Assembly (NCBI GenBank): GCA_913777615.1
Contig: CAJYTK010000015.1
Span: 32,697 to 96,696 of the forward strand
Length of the DNA stretch: 64,000 nucleotides
DNA from: an uncultured Agrobacterium sp.
Lineage (GTDB): Bacteria > Pseudomonadota > Alphaproteobacteria > Rhizobiales > Rhizobiaceae
Direction of reading: 5' to 3'
Position numbers and translations under genes: made by a program. Below are positions 28,032 through 36,166 of this stretch, one piece after another (the first letter of the stretch is position 1; each line of letters opens with the position of its first letter). The notes under the pieces are model-generated. The model was not told the origin of the DNA. It did no database searches and saw only the letters and a list, made by a program, of their open reading frames with translations.

Positions 28032-28716
28032 CGGGCGGGTCCCTGCTCTCTTGTGTGCTCACGAGGACGCCGAACAAATATCCTATCTGCGCCCGAAGGA
28101 TGCAGCGTGCCTGATCATCGTGGACCGCTCGAACAGCAGTCCGCGCGTTCTGATGGGCCAGCGCAGCAGCCAGCACGTCTTTATGCCGGATGTTTATGTC
28201 TTTCCCGGTGGACGTCGAGATCCTGGCGATTACGCATTGCCTTTTGGTGACGATCTCAATCCGGTCGTCCTTAAAAAACTCAGACAATCGGCGTCACGCC
28301 CCATAACCAATACGAGAGCGCGCGCGCTGGCGCTGGCGGCAGTGCGCGAGCTGCGAGAAGAAACCGGCTTGACCTTCGGCACTGAAGGGCATCAGCGGCC
28401 GGACCTGGCTTCACTGCGCTATGTGGCACGGGCAATCACGCCGCCCGGGCGCGTGAGACGCTTCGATACGCGCTTCTTCTTCTGTTTCGCCGATGAAGTT
28501 GGCATAGATCCCGTGGCAGTCAAGGATTCCGAGGAGTTGCAAAATCTCCAATGGCTTGACATTCGCGACTATTCCGGTGTGAACATGGCTGCGATTACAC
28601 GGATGGTTCTCGAAGATGTCACAAACTTCATGATAGGTGATCAGCCAATAAAATTTGAAAGCCCGGTGCGACTATATTTCGAGCGTCGCGGCACATTCAT
28701 ACGCGGCTTTCTTTAA
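27985..28716 (+). CDS. NUDIX hydrolase family protein
   Basis: A protein of up to 243 residues. The Nudix helix is RALALAAVRELREETGL, with the R-E-L-x-E-E core intact; the glycine-rich part VYVFPGGRRDPGD lies before an insertion of about 40 residues, an arrangement like the NUDT19-type group. Substrate unknown. No ATG suits the N terminus. A TTG at 27985 has AGGA at 9 bases and would overlap the DUF983 gene by 47 bp; the true start is uncertain. Confidence 0.82.
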   Translation: MVASRTSRRSTARPTDGRVPALLCAHEDAEQISYLRPKDAACLIIVDRSNSSPRVLMGQRSSQHVFMPDVYVFPGGRRDPGDYALPFGDDLNPVVLKKLRQSASRPITNTRARALALAAVRELREETGLTFGTEGHQRPDLASLRYVARAITPPGRVRRFDTRFFFCFADEVGIDPVAVKDSEELQNLQWLDIRDYSGVNMAAITRMVLEDVTNFMIGDQPIKFESPVRLYFERRGTFIRGFL

Positions 28717-28725
28717 AAGGTCTTC

Positions 28726-29898
28726 ATGTCACATCCCAATTGCGACGCCGACAATATCCACTGGCCTTCACTTGTCGCTGCCATATCCGCTATTAGCGCC
28801 GTTGGTATCGCCATCGGTCTCGGACTGCCGCTGTTGAGCCTCATTCTGGAGCGACGCGGTATTTCGTCGAGCATGATCGGCCTCAACTCGGCCATGGCCG
28901 GCGTGGCCGCCATGATCGCAGCGCCCATAACCAGCAAGCTTGCGCATGATTTCGGTGTTGCTCGCACCATGATGACGGCGGTGCTCATCTCCTCGGTCAG
29001 CGCTATGGGTTTTTACTACGCAGCCGACTTCTGGATGTGGTTTCCGCTCAGAATCGTCTTTCACGGGGCAACCACCACGCTCTTCATCCTTTCGGAATTC
29101 TGGATCAATGCGGCGGCGCCACCGCGCAAGCGCGGGCTTGTACTCGGGGTTTACGCGACCGGCCTTGCGGTCGGCTTCGCCGTGGGGCCTCTCCTCTTCT
29201 CCACGGTTGGAAGCGAGGGAATTACACCCTTCCTTGTCGGCTGCGGCATTATCCTTCTTGCTGCCATCCCCATCTTTCTGGCGCGCAAGGAAAGTCCCGC
29301 GCTCGATGAAAAGCCGGCCCATCACTTCGTGCGCTACATCTGGCTTGTTCCTATGGCTTCTGCCGCAGCTTTCGTCTTCGGCTCCGTGCAGGCGGGCGGG
29401 CTCTCGCTCTTCCCAATCTATGCCACGCGTGAAGGCTTCAATGAATCGCAGGCGGCGCTCCTGCTGACAGTGATGGCGATCGGCAACATGGCGTTCCAGA
29501 TCCCTATCGGACTGCTGTCGGACAGGATGACCAACAGACGCCTTCTTCTTGGCCTGATGGCGTTCGTTGGTCTGTGCGGCACGCTTGCGCTGCCGCTCCT
29601 CGTTAGCAACTGGATGCTGGTGGCGATTCTGCTGCTCCTCTGGGGCGGGCTCGTGTCAGGCATGTATACGGTAGGCTTGACCCATCTTGGCTCGCGACTC
29701 ACCGGCTCCGACCTCGTTGCCGCTAATGCAGCCTTTATATTCTGCTACGCGACGGGTACGATCGCGGGGCCGCAGACGGTGGGTATCGCCATGGATATCT
29801 CAGGAAGCCATGGCTTTGCCTGGGCATTAGCGCTGTTTTTCGGCTTCTATGTCGTTCTTTCCATTGGGCGTTCGGTTTTCGGCTCAAAACATGCTTGA
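28726..29898 (+). CDS. MFS transporter (YcaD-like)
   Basis: A 390-residue, 12-segment major-facilitator protein. Twelve hydrophobic stretches are readable, with the conserved loop between helices 2 and 3 (SKLAHDFGVARTM) and the repeat in the second half (GLLSDRMTNRRLLL). Substrate unknown; the sequence resembles the YcaD group of small exporters. It starts 9 bp after the NUDIX gene. The rpmG promoter overlaps its stop codon. Confidence 0.88.
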   Translation: MSHPNCDADNIHWPSLVAAISAISAVGIAIGLGLPLLSLILERRGISSSMIGLNSAMAGVAAMIAAPITSKLAHDFGVARTMMTAVLISSVSAMGFYYAADFWMWFPLRIVFHGATTTLFILSEFWINAAAPPRKRGLVLGVYATGLAVGFAVGPLLFSTVGSEGITPFLVGCGIILLAAIPIFLARKESPALDEKPAHHFVRYIWLVPMASAAAFVFGSVQAGGLSLFPIYATREGFNESQAALLLTVMAIGNMAFQIPIGLLSDRMTNRRLLLGLMAFVGLCGTLALPLLVSNWMLVAILLLLWGGLVSGMYTVGLTHLGSRLTGSDLVAANAAFIFCYATGTIAGPQTVGIAMDISGSHGFAWALALFFGFYVVLSIGRSVFGSKHA

Positions 29899-29922
29899 CT
29901 TTTCGGGCGCGATCCGTAGTTT
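29895..29922 (+). promoter_or_regulatory. rpmG promoter
   Basis: TTGACT (29895-29900) and TAGTTT (29917-29922) are separated by 16 bases, resembling the alphaproteobacterial housekeeping promoter. It lies 65 bp before the rpmG start, overlapping the end of the MFS gene. Confidence 0.55.
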
Positions 29923-29987
29923 CGCGCCAGATTTAGCCGGGATCGAACAGGTCCGCGGCTCACTTACTTGTTAAAGGCAGGACGACC

Positions 29988-30155
29988 ATGGCGAAAGCTA
30001 CAACAATCAAGATCAAGCTGCTGTCGACGGCCGACACAGGTACTTTCTACGTCACCACGAAGAACAGCCGTACCTTCACGGACAAGATGACGAAGACCAA
30101 GTACGACCCGGTCGTTCGCAAGCACGTTGAATTCAAGGAAACCAAGATCAAGTAA
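29988..30155 (+). CDS. rpmG: 50S ribosomal protein L33
   Basis: A 55-residue protein that matches L33 over its length: [18 protein letters not shown], then FYVTTKNSR, a [21 protein letters not shown] core and KIK at the end. It is the type without the CxxC zinc pairs. A purine-rich GGCAGGACGACC precedes the ATG at 29988. A strong intrinsic terminator follows at 30179. Confidence 0.96.
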   Translation: MAKATTIKIKLLSTADTGTFYVTTKNSRTFTDKMTKTKYDPVVRKHVEFKETKIK

Positions 30156-30178
30156 TCGGCTAGATCTTGACCTTAAAG

Positions 30179-30204
30179 AACGCGCCCTCGAGGCGCGTTT
30201 TTTT
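30179..30204 (+). terminator. Intrinsic terminator after rpmG
   Basis: An 8 bp perfect stem (AACGCGCC with GGCGCGTT, 5-base loop) is followed by a run of T, ending rpmG transcription. Confidence 0.9.
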
Positions 30205-30735
30205 GTTTTGAGCGGTCCGCTGAATAGAGTTTGCCAAAGCGCTTCGGTGCGTCACATACCCACCTCAGTGTGCGCGCCAAAAGTGCTGCGCACCACGGCG
30301 CATCAGATCAAAACATATGAGACTAAAAGATCGTAAGGATGGGGTCGGCCGGGATTTCCACGACGGCACGAGGAACCGTCTATTGGTATCGCCGGCCGAC
30401 CGACCCCAAGACCCAGGAGATGCGGCGGACCTGAGCATCAAGGGGTATCCATACACGGCCTACCGTAAGACTGACCGCGTCGTGACTAATTTTCTCGCTC
30501 TGCATTCCCATTGAATGCATTGGCGTAAAATTATCTGTCTGAACAAATACTCGCTCAAGCCACCTAAAAGTTCAACACTTTATTAATGCGAGACAATTTC
30601 CGCTTTGAAATATGGTTAAATGTAGCGTGCTGATACAAACTGCGATTGGCGCAGTGCGAGGTACAGCGCGCCGCGCTTACTGTTGACGCACTACCAATGC
30701 TCTATCGGCTTTGATCTATACATCATGCCTTCCGC
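30205..30735. other. Unexplained intergenic region between rpmG and pleD
   Basis: About 530 bp without a recognisable gene, lying after the 3' ends of both neighbours. It contains an imperfect inverted repeat: GGGGTCGGCCGGG (30341-30353) pairs with CCGGCCGACCGACCCC (30392-30407), around a loop of 38 bases that itself holds ACGG...CCGT. Short open frames exist (for instance 30340-30435), but none has a good ribosome site or a recognised product. No intrinsic terminator is evident after 30204. Confidence 0.5.
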
Positions 30736-32103
30736 TCAGGCGGCGGCAGCAACGACGCGATTGCGACCGCTTCTTTTCGCTTCATAGAGCGCACGATCTG
30801 CCTGACGCATCAATTGCTCGGGACTGTCGACACCGGCAAGGTTTGAGGCAATGCCCATGGATGCGGTAATCTGCAAGTGCTGTCCCGAACGCAGAACGAA
30901 GGGGCGATCCTCAATAATCGAACGCAAACGCTCTGCGACCACGGCAGCGGTCTCCAGCGACGTATCCGGCATCACCACGACGAATTCCTCGCCGCCATAG
31001 CGGCAGGCAAGATCGGCACCGCGCACTGTTGAGCGCAATCGGCTGGCAAATTCCTTCAACACTTCGTCGCCTGCCTCGTGGCCGTAGAGATCGTTCACCT
31101 GCTTGAAGCAATCAATATCCGTCATGCAAACGGATATGTCTCGTCCACGAAGCGCTGCGCGGTTGAAAAGCGTCTTCAGATGAAGATCGAGATAGCGGCG
31201 ATTGTTGAGACCCGTCAGTCCATCGATGACCGCAAGCTCCATGGTCTGTGCCAGATCTTCACGCAACCTGTCATTGAAGCGCTTTCGCTTGATCTGCGAG
31301 AGTGTGCGTGCGACGAGTTCGTTTGGATCGATGGGGCGAATGATATAGTCGTTGACACCGAGATCCAGCGCGCGGACCACCATGGCATCGTCGTTCTGTT
31401 CGGTGACGATCAGAAGCGGCAGAAAGCGCGTTCTGTCGAGCGAGCGCAGTTGAGAACAAAGCCTCAACGGGTCGAAGTCGTCGAAATTGGAGTTGATGAT
31501 CACGAGATCGTAGGGATTTTCGGTCGCCTCGAAAATCGCGTTTGAAGGATCGCTCCAAGCGCAAACCTCGGCAACCGGCTTCAATGCCTTGACGATCCGC
31601 TCTTGCGAACTGGCTCGTCCATCGATCAACAAGATGCGGCCAGGCTTTTCTATGTGACCGTCTGCGCCGATGGATTCCTGAATATCGATCGATCCTGCTG
31701 TCTTCAACCTGTCACGCAACTCGTCGCTCATGGTCTTGAGACGTGCCAAGCTTTTGACGCGGGAAATCAACTGCAGGTCATTGACGGGCTTCGTCAGAAA
31801 ATCGTCTGCTCCCGCCTTCAGTCCTCGCACGCGGTCCGCTGGCTGATCCAGCGCTGTCACCATCACCACAGGGATATGCGCTGTCGCCGGATCGGCCTTC
31901 AGCCGCTCACATACCTCGAAGCCGTCCATTTCCGGCATCATGACATCAAGAAGAATGACGTCGACTTGGCCGCCCGCGCAGATTGCCAAAGCATCGCGAC
32001 CATTATCGGTGCAGATCACATCGAAATAGTCCGCCAGAAGGCGGGCCTCAAGAAACTTCAGATTAGCCTCTATGTCGTCGACGACCAGTATTCTAGCAGT
32101 CAT
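30736..32103 (-). CDS. pleD: Response regulator/diguanylate cyclase PleD
   Basis: A 455-residue protein with the PleD architecture. The first receiver domain (1-120) has phosphoacceptor Asp53 in VILLDVMMPEMDG and Lys105. The second receiver (about 155-275) lacks the aspartate: VIINSNFDDF replaces it. The GGDEF domain (about 290-455) has active site Gly370-Gly-Glu-Glu-Phe374 and an inhibitory RxxD (Arg361-Gly-Ala-Asp364) five residues before it. By family it makes c-di-GMP at the stalk/pole transition under DivJ/PleC control. It follows divK, 18 bp downstream. Confidence 0.95.
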   Translation of the reverse strand: MTARILVVDDIEANLKFLEARLLADYFDVICTDNGRDALAICAGGQVDVILLDVMMPEMDGFEVCERLKADPATAHIPVVMVTALDQPADRVRGLKAGADDFLTKPVNDLQLISRVKSLARLKTMSDELRDRLKTAGSIDIQESIGADGHIEKPGRILLIDGRASSQERIVKALKPVAEVCAWSDPSNAIFEATENPYDLVIINSNFDDFDPLRLCSQLRSLDRTRFLPLLIVTEQNDDAMVVRALDLGVNDYIIRPIDPNELVARTLSQIKRKRFNDRLREDLAQTMELAVIDGLTGLNNRRYLDLHLKTLFNRAALRGRDISVCMTDIDCFKQVNDLYGHEAGDEVLKEFASRLRSTVRGADLACRYGGEEFVVVMPDTSLETAAVVAERLRSIIEDRPFVLRSGQHLQITASMGIASNLAGVDSPEQLMRQADRALYEAKRSGRNRVVAAAA

Positions 32104-32121
32104 TCGGTCGCCCCTGTTGCC

Positions 32122-32493
32122 TTATGCATCGCCGAGATAGGTCTTGATCGTCTCTATGAACTTCGGAACGGATATTGGCTTGGAAACATAGGCCTCGCAA
32201 CCGCCCTGGCGAATGCGCTCCTCGTCTCCCTTCATGGCGAAAGCCGTGACGGCAATCACGGGAATCACATGCAGTTCGTCATCTTCCTTGAGCCATTTGG
32301 TGACTTCAAGTCCTGAGACTTCGGGCAATTGAATATCCATAAGAATGAGATCAGGACGGTGCTTGCGGGCAAGCTCGAGAGCTTCCATGCCGTTACGCGT
32401 CTGTATGGTCGTGTAACCGGATGCCTCGATCAGATCACGAAAGAGCTTCATATTGAGCTCGTTGTCTTCAACTATCATGACCTGCTTGGGCAT
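32122..32493 (-). CDS. divK: Single-domain response regulator DivK
   Basis: A 123-residue receiver domain, [18 protein letters not shown], with phosphoacceptor Asp53 in [13 protein letters not shown] and the conserved Thr and Lys in AVTAFAMKG and YVSKPIS. In Caulobacter and rhizobia DivK is phosphorylated by DivJ and dephosphorylated by PleC and, through DivL-CckA, lowers CtrA activity. The divK-pleD pair is conserved. The upstream ATG at 32547 was not chosen because the family begins at [10 protein letters not shown]. Confidence 0.96.
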   Translation of the reverse strand: MPKQVMIVEDNELNMKLFRDLIEASGYTTIQTRNGMEALELARKHRPDLILMDIQLPEVSGLEVTKWLKEDDELHVIPVIAVTAFAMKGDEERIRQGGCEAYVSKPISVPKFIETIKTYLGDA

Positions 32494-32622
32494 GGCGGCA
32501 GTCCTTGTTACGCTTTGAAACCTTCCCCTGGGCATATAAGTTGCCACAGAACCGATTCCATTATCCCCTGCCGAGGGAGGCTAAGGCGATTTGGTTGAAA
32601 AATAGGTAACTTCCGGAAAGAA

Positions 32623-32931
32623 ATGCAGCGCTCGATGAAAAACGGCAAGTCACTGGTCAAGGACCCCGAGGAAACAGTCGCGGCCATACTGGGATGGCTG
32701 GCGAACGAACCGGATATTCTTGCCCGGTTTTTGGCGTTGAGCGGATTGCAGCCCAATATGCTGCGCGCCGCCATACAAGATCCAGGATTTCTGGCTGGCC
32801 TGACCGACTTCGTCATGAATCACGAGCCTGATCTGATGGCGTTCTGCGAAGCGTCCGGGTTCAACCCGGAAGATGTTCAGGCTGCCTGGCACAGATACTC
32901 CGGTCCCGGTCTCGATTCCGGCGTTTATTGA
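32623..32931 (+). CDS. DUF3572 family protein
   Basis: A 102-residue soluble protein, strongly alpha-helical, with repeated Pro-Asp turns (ANEPDILARFLALSGL, NHEPDLMAFCEASGFNPEDVQAAW). This is the DUF3572 pattern, function unknown. GGAAAG lies 4 bases before the ATG at 32623. It is divergent from divK across 129 bp and lies before dinB. Confidence 0.85.
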   Translation: MQRSMKNGKSLVKDPEETVAAILGWLANEPDILARFLALSGLQPNMLRAAIQDPGFLAGLTDFVMNHEPDLMAFCEASGFNPEDVQAAWHRYSGPGLDSGVY

Positions 32932-32991
32932 CATCCAAAGCGACAGACCGCGCTCTTGAGATTCAAGAGATCCACGACTAAAGTCAGGGTC

Positions 32992-33006
32992 GTTCTCTTT
33001 TTGTTT
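32992..33006 (+). promoter_or_regulatory. LexA-like site before dinB
   Basis: GTTC-TCTTTTT-GTTT matches the alphaproteobacterial LexA site GTTC-N7-GTTC with one mismatch. It lies immediately before the GTG at 33008, unusually close to the start codon. Confidence 0.35.
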
Positions 33007-33007
33007 C

Positions 33008-34297
33008 GTGGCCATGCCTTTGATTTCGAGCGACCATCCCGGTTTTTGTCGTGACTGCCTGGCTGGTCAGCCGGAGAGAATAAGGCGTTGCCTCGCATGT
33101 GGCAGCCCGAGGCTGCTCTATCATGACGAACTCTACGATCTCACAATAGCCCATATCGATTGCGACGCTTTTTATGCTTCTGTGGAAAAGCGCGATAATC
33201 CGGAGCTCATCGACAAGCCAGTGATTATCGGCGGCGGCAAACGCGGCGTTGTATCGACCGCATGCTATATTGCCCGTATCCATGGCGTGCGCTCCGCTAT
33301 GCCTATGTTCAAGGCGCTGGAAGCCTGTCCTGACGCCGTGGTCGTCAAGCCGAACATGGAGAAGTACAGCCAGGTCGGTCGCCAGATCCGCGCCATGATG
33401 CAGGATCTGACGCCGCTGGTCCAACCGCTGTCGATCGATGAGGCCTTTCTCGATCTCTCCGGCACAGAGCGGCTCCATCACGATCCACCCGCACGCGTAT
33501 TGGCGCATTTCGCTCGTAGGGTCGAAAAAGAAATCGGCATCACGGTTTCGGTCGGCCTTTCTTACTGCAAGTTCCTGGCGAAGGTGGCATCCGATCTTCA
33601 AAAGCCACGCGGCTTTTCTGTAGTGGGCGAGAAGGAAGCAACGCGCTTTCTCGCCACACGTCCAGTCACCACAATATGGGGCGTCGGCAAGGCCTTCGCC
33701 GCCACGCTGGAGGCAGATGGCATACGAATGATCTCCCAGCTGCAGGACATGGAAGAAACGGAGCTGATGCGCCGCTACGGCAGCATGGGGCAACGCCTGT
33801 ACCGGCTTGCCCGCGGGATCGATGATCGTGACGTCCACACCAACGACCCGGCAAAGAGCGTTTCGGCAGAGACGACCTTCTTCAATGACATATCGCGGTA
33901 CGACGATCTTGTGCCTATCTTGCGGGCGCTTTCGGAGAAAGTCGCCTGGCGATTGAAGAAGAACGCCACTGCCGGACAGACGGTCGTGCTGAAGATGAAG
34001 GCGGCGGACTTCAAGTCCCGCAGCCGCAACAAGCGGCTGGAAGATCCGACGCAACTGGCCGACAAAATTTTCAGAACAGGGCTTTCCCTTCTCGAAAAGG
34101 AAACTGACGGGACGAAATTTCGTCTCATCGGTATCGGCGTGACCGATCTTCGTGATCCGGCTCAGGCAGACCCTCCAGACCTCGTGGACAAATCGGCTGG
34201 CAGACGGGCAGCAGCGGAGGCGGCGATGGACAAGCTGAGAGAGAAGTTCGGAAAGGGCACGGTGGAAACCGGCTATACCTTCGGCGCCAAAAAATGA
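33008..34297 (+). CDS. dinB: DNA polymerase IV with an N-terminal cysteine-pair extension
   Basis: A 429-residue Y-family translesion polymerase. Catalytic blocks are [20 protein letters not shown] and [12 protein letters not shown], and the little-finger region follows to the C terminus. Before the polymerase domain is an extension of about 45 residues with two CxxC pairs (Cys14/Cys17 and Cys28/Cys31), an apparent zinc knuckle absent from E. coli DinB. The start could be GTG 33008 or ATG 33014. A LexA-like site abuts it. Confidence 0.92.
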   Translation: MAMPLISSDHPGFCRDCLAGQPERIRRCLACGSPRLLYHDELYDLTIAHIDCDAFYASVEKRDNPELIDKPVIIGGGKRGVVSTACYIARIHGVRSAMPMFKALEACPDAVVVKPNMEKYSQVGRQIRAMMQDLTPLVQPLSIDEAFLDLSGTERLHHDPPARVLAHFARRVEKEIGITVSVGLSYCKFLAKVASDLQKPRGFSVVGEKEATRFLATRPVTTIWGVGKAFAATLEADGIRMISQLQDMEETELMRRYGSMGQRLYRLARGIDDRDVHTNDPAKSVSAETTFFNDISRYDDLVPILRALSEKVAWRLKKNATAGQTVVLKMKAADFKSRSRNKRLEDPTQLADKIFRTGLSLLEKETDGTKFRLIGIGVTDLRDPAQADPPDLVDKSAGRRAAAEAAMDKLREKFGKGTVETGYTFGAKK

Positions 34298-34330
34298 CTC
34301 CGCTACACGGCTTCGTGATCGCAGTTAAAA

Positions 34331-34358
34331 GCTTCCTTAAATGAGCTGCCTTAAATGT
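34331..34358 (+). repeat. Tandem 14-bp repeat upstream of the transpeptidase gene
   Basis: GCTTCCTTAAATGA is followed directly by GCTGCCTTAAATGT (12 of 14 bases equal). It lies about 90 bp before the start at 34447, a plausible operator position; no known regulator is recognised. Confidence 0.45.
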
Positions 34359-34446
34359 AGCGATCTGACTGGCGCGGATCGTGCGCTTCAAGTCTCCCTT
34401 GCACGCTGTCAATCGGCGGCATGTTGTGTATCGCGTTGGAGCAAAC

Positions 34447-35670
34447 ATGATGTTGCGTAGCCTTGTAGGAGCCTGCCTCCTCTCCTCCTCCGTCCTCGTG
34501 CAAGCGGCGATTGCCGGTGATGCGCGTAGCTTACAGGTCGTCGTTTCGAAGAACGAGCAGACGCTGTCTCTTTACGAGGATGGCAACGTCATCGCTACAT
34601 CGCGCGTGTCTACCGGCAAGTCCGGACACGAAACGCCGAGCGGCATCTTCTCTATCCTGGACAAGCGCAAGTATCACGAGTCCAATATTTACTCGGCAGC
34701 TCCCATGCCGTTCATGCAGCGGCTGACTTGGTCGGGAATTGCGTTGCATGAAGGCCACGTCCCCAACTACCCGGCCTCTCACGGCTGCATTCGCCTGCCG
34801 GCCAAATTCGCAAAGTCGCTCTATGGCATGACCGGCAGGGGCGTCCACGTGATTGTCTCCAGTAAGGATGTTGCCCTGCGTCGGATCGACCACCCTGCCC
34901 TTCTCCAGCCAAAGTCTGCCGATGAAGGGCGCCTACTCTCCGATGTCGAGATGCGCCCCGCCACTTTCGATACCTCGCTAAAGCTGGTCGAAGTTGCGGT
35001 GAATGAAAAAACCAGTTCTGTTCCTGCGTCGGTCACGCAACGAAAGTCAATCGGAGCGCCTTTGCGCGTCCTGATCACCCGTCGCGGTGACCGGGAGAAA
35101 ACCATGGATGTGCAGCGCCTCTTGACGAGCCTGGGTTTTGACGCCGGTGCGGCAGACGGATACGCGGGACAGATGACCATCAATGCCGTCAATGGCTACA
35201 AGCGGTGGAAGGGGATGAAAACCACTGGCCCGCTTCTGACCGCCGAGTTTGTCGATGCTGTCTATGCATCGGCTGGCGCGGATACGCCAGCTGATGGACA
35301 ATTGATGGTGCGGCAGAATTTCAAGCCGCTCTTCGAAGCCCCTATCCACATAAAAGATCCGCAGGTCGCGCTCGGCACGCATTTCTTCGAGGTCATCGAT
35401 ATCGACGGCGAGAAAGCAGAGTGGAACGGCCTGACACTCGAGAACCATCTTCCAAATGCCGCACGCAAGCGCCTTGGTATTAACGTTTCCGACGCACCGG
35501 GCGGATACGACCAGCTGACGGCAGCACTCGATCGCATCGATATTCCGGCAGATGTCCGCGAGAGATTGGAAGAGCAGCTTTCCGTCGGAAGCTCGATCAC
35601 GGTATCCGATCTAAGCCACGGACTTGAGACGGGTCAGGGCACGGACTTCGTCACCGTTACGCGTGATTGA
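34447..35670 (+). CDS. L,D-transpeptidase with peptidoglycan-binding domain
   Basis: A 407-residue exported protein. Residues 1-23 form a signal peptide. The YkuD catalytic domain (about 27-137) carries the motif HEGHVPNYPASHGCIRL, with catalytic Cys114 and conserved His112 and Arg116. A peptidoglycan-binding domain (about 218-265, DVQRLLTSLGFDAGAADGY) follows, then a C-terminal region of about 140 residues with no clear family. Family members make 3-3 cross-links or attach lipoproteins to peptidoglycan. Rhizobiaceae encode many of these, and polar growth depends on them. GGAG before the ATG at 34447 sets the start. Confidence 0.92.
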   Translation: MMLRSLVGACLLSSSVLVQAAIAGDARSLQVVVSKNEQTLSLYEDGNVIATSRVSTGKSGHETPSGIFSILDKRKYHESNIYSAAPMPFMQRLTWSGIALHEGHVPNYPASHGCIRLPAKFAKSLYGMTGRGVHVIVSSKDVALRRIDHPALLQPKSADEGRLLSDVEMRPATFDTSLKLVEVAVNEKTSSVPASVTQRKSIGAPLRVLITRRGDREKTMDVQRLLTSLGFDAGAADGYAGQMTINAVNGYKRWKGMKTTGPLLTAEFVDAVYASAGADTPADGQLMVRQNFKPLFEAPIHIKDPQVALGTHFFEVIDIDGEKAEWNGLTLENHLPNAARKRLGINVSDAPGGYDQLTAALDRIDIPADVRERLEEQLSVGSSITVSDLSHGLETGQGTDFVTVTRD

Positions 35671-35772
35671 CACGCCGGCTCCGAGTTCGGACAGCAGTAC
35701 AGGCGGGCGTAACAATCTGAAGCGTGTTTTCCTCGCAAAACGGCTGCGCACCTTTGCGTGCGACCATGCTTA

Positions 35773-35798
35773 GGAACCACTTCTGCCCCGGCAACGTT
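35773..35798 (+). promoter_or_regulatory. EcfG-type general stress promoter
   Basis: GGAAC (35773-35777) and CGTT (35795-35798) are separated by 17 bases, matching the EcfG/RpoE2 consensus GGAAC-N16/17-CGTT. It lies about 35 bp before the start of the small exported protein at 35834. Confidence 0.7.
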
Positions 35799-35833
35799 TA
35801 GAAGCTCATCAATTCGCTTGGGGAGCCGTGATT

Positions 35834-36124
35834 ATGAACATGAAATATCTTGCAGCAGCGATTGTTGCGCTGGCCTGCGTTTCCGCCGCGGAAGCGCCGA
35901 AAAATTATAGCGTCTATGGCGGACCGGCGGTTGAGAGCGATCCCATCATCCTGAACGTGTTCGACCATGCGCTCGCGCGCTGCAGCGTCGAGGCAAGCGT
36001 ACCGCAGCGTGGCACCACGTTCACCAACTCATATTATTATAACGCAGCCTTGCGCGCATGCCTGTCGCGGCACGGATTTATCGATAACGGTGCCTATGCC
36101 TATCCGGCAAACAGCCTGTTTTGA
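35834..36124 (+). CDS. Small exported protein of unknown function
   Basis: A 96-residue protein starting MNMKYLAAAIVALACVSAAEA, which is a signal peptide of about 21 residues. The mature part has two cysteines (RCSVEAS, RACLSRHGF) that could form a disulfide, and a Tyr-rich NSYYYNAALRACL segment. I recognise no family. GGGAG at 35821-35825 is spaced for ATG 35834; an in-frame GTG lies at 35828. A stress-sigma promoter precedes it. It converges on dnaE1 with a hairpin between them. Confidence 0.75.
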   Translation: MNMKYLAAAIVALACVSAAEAPKNYSVYGGPAVESDPIILNVFDHALARCSVEASVPQRGTTFTNSYYYNAALRACLSRHGFIDNGAYAYPANSLF

Positions 36125-36130
36125 TCGGAA

Positions 36131-36155
36131 AGCGGGTGAACGTATCTCACCCGCT
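36131..36155. terminator. Stem-loop between convergent genes
   Basis: A 9 bp perfect stem (AGCGGGTGA with TCACCCGCT, 7-base loop) sits between the 3' ends of the small exported protein gene and dnaE1. There is no long T run on either side, but its position suggests it ends transcription in both directions. Confidence 0.6.
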
Positions 36156-36166
36156 CCCTCATCACC

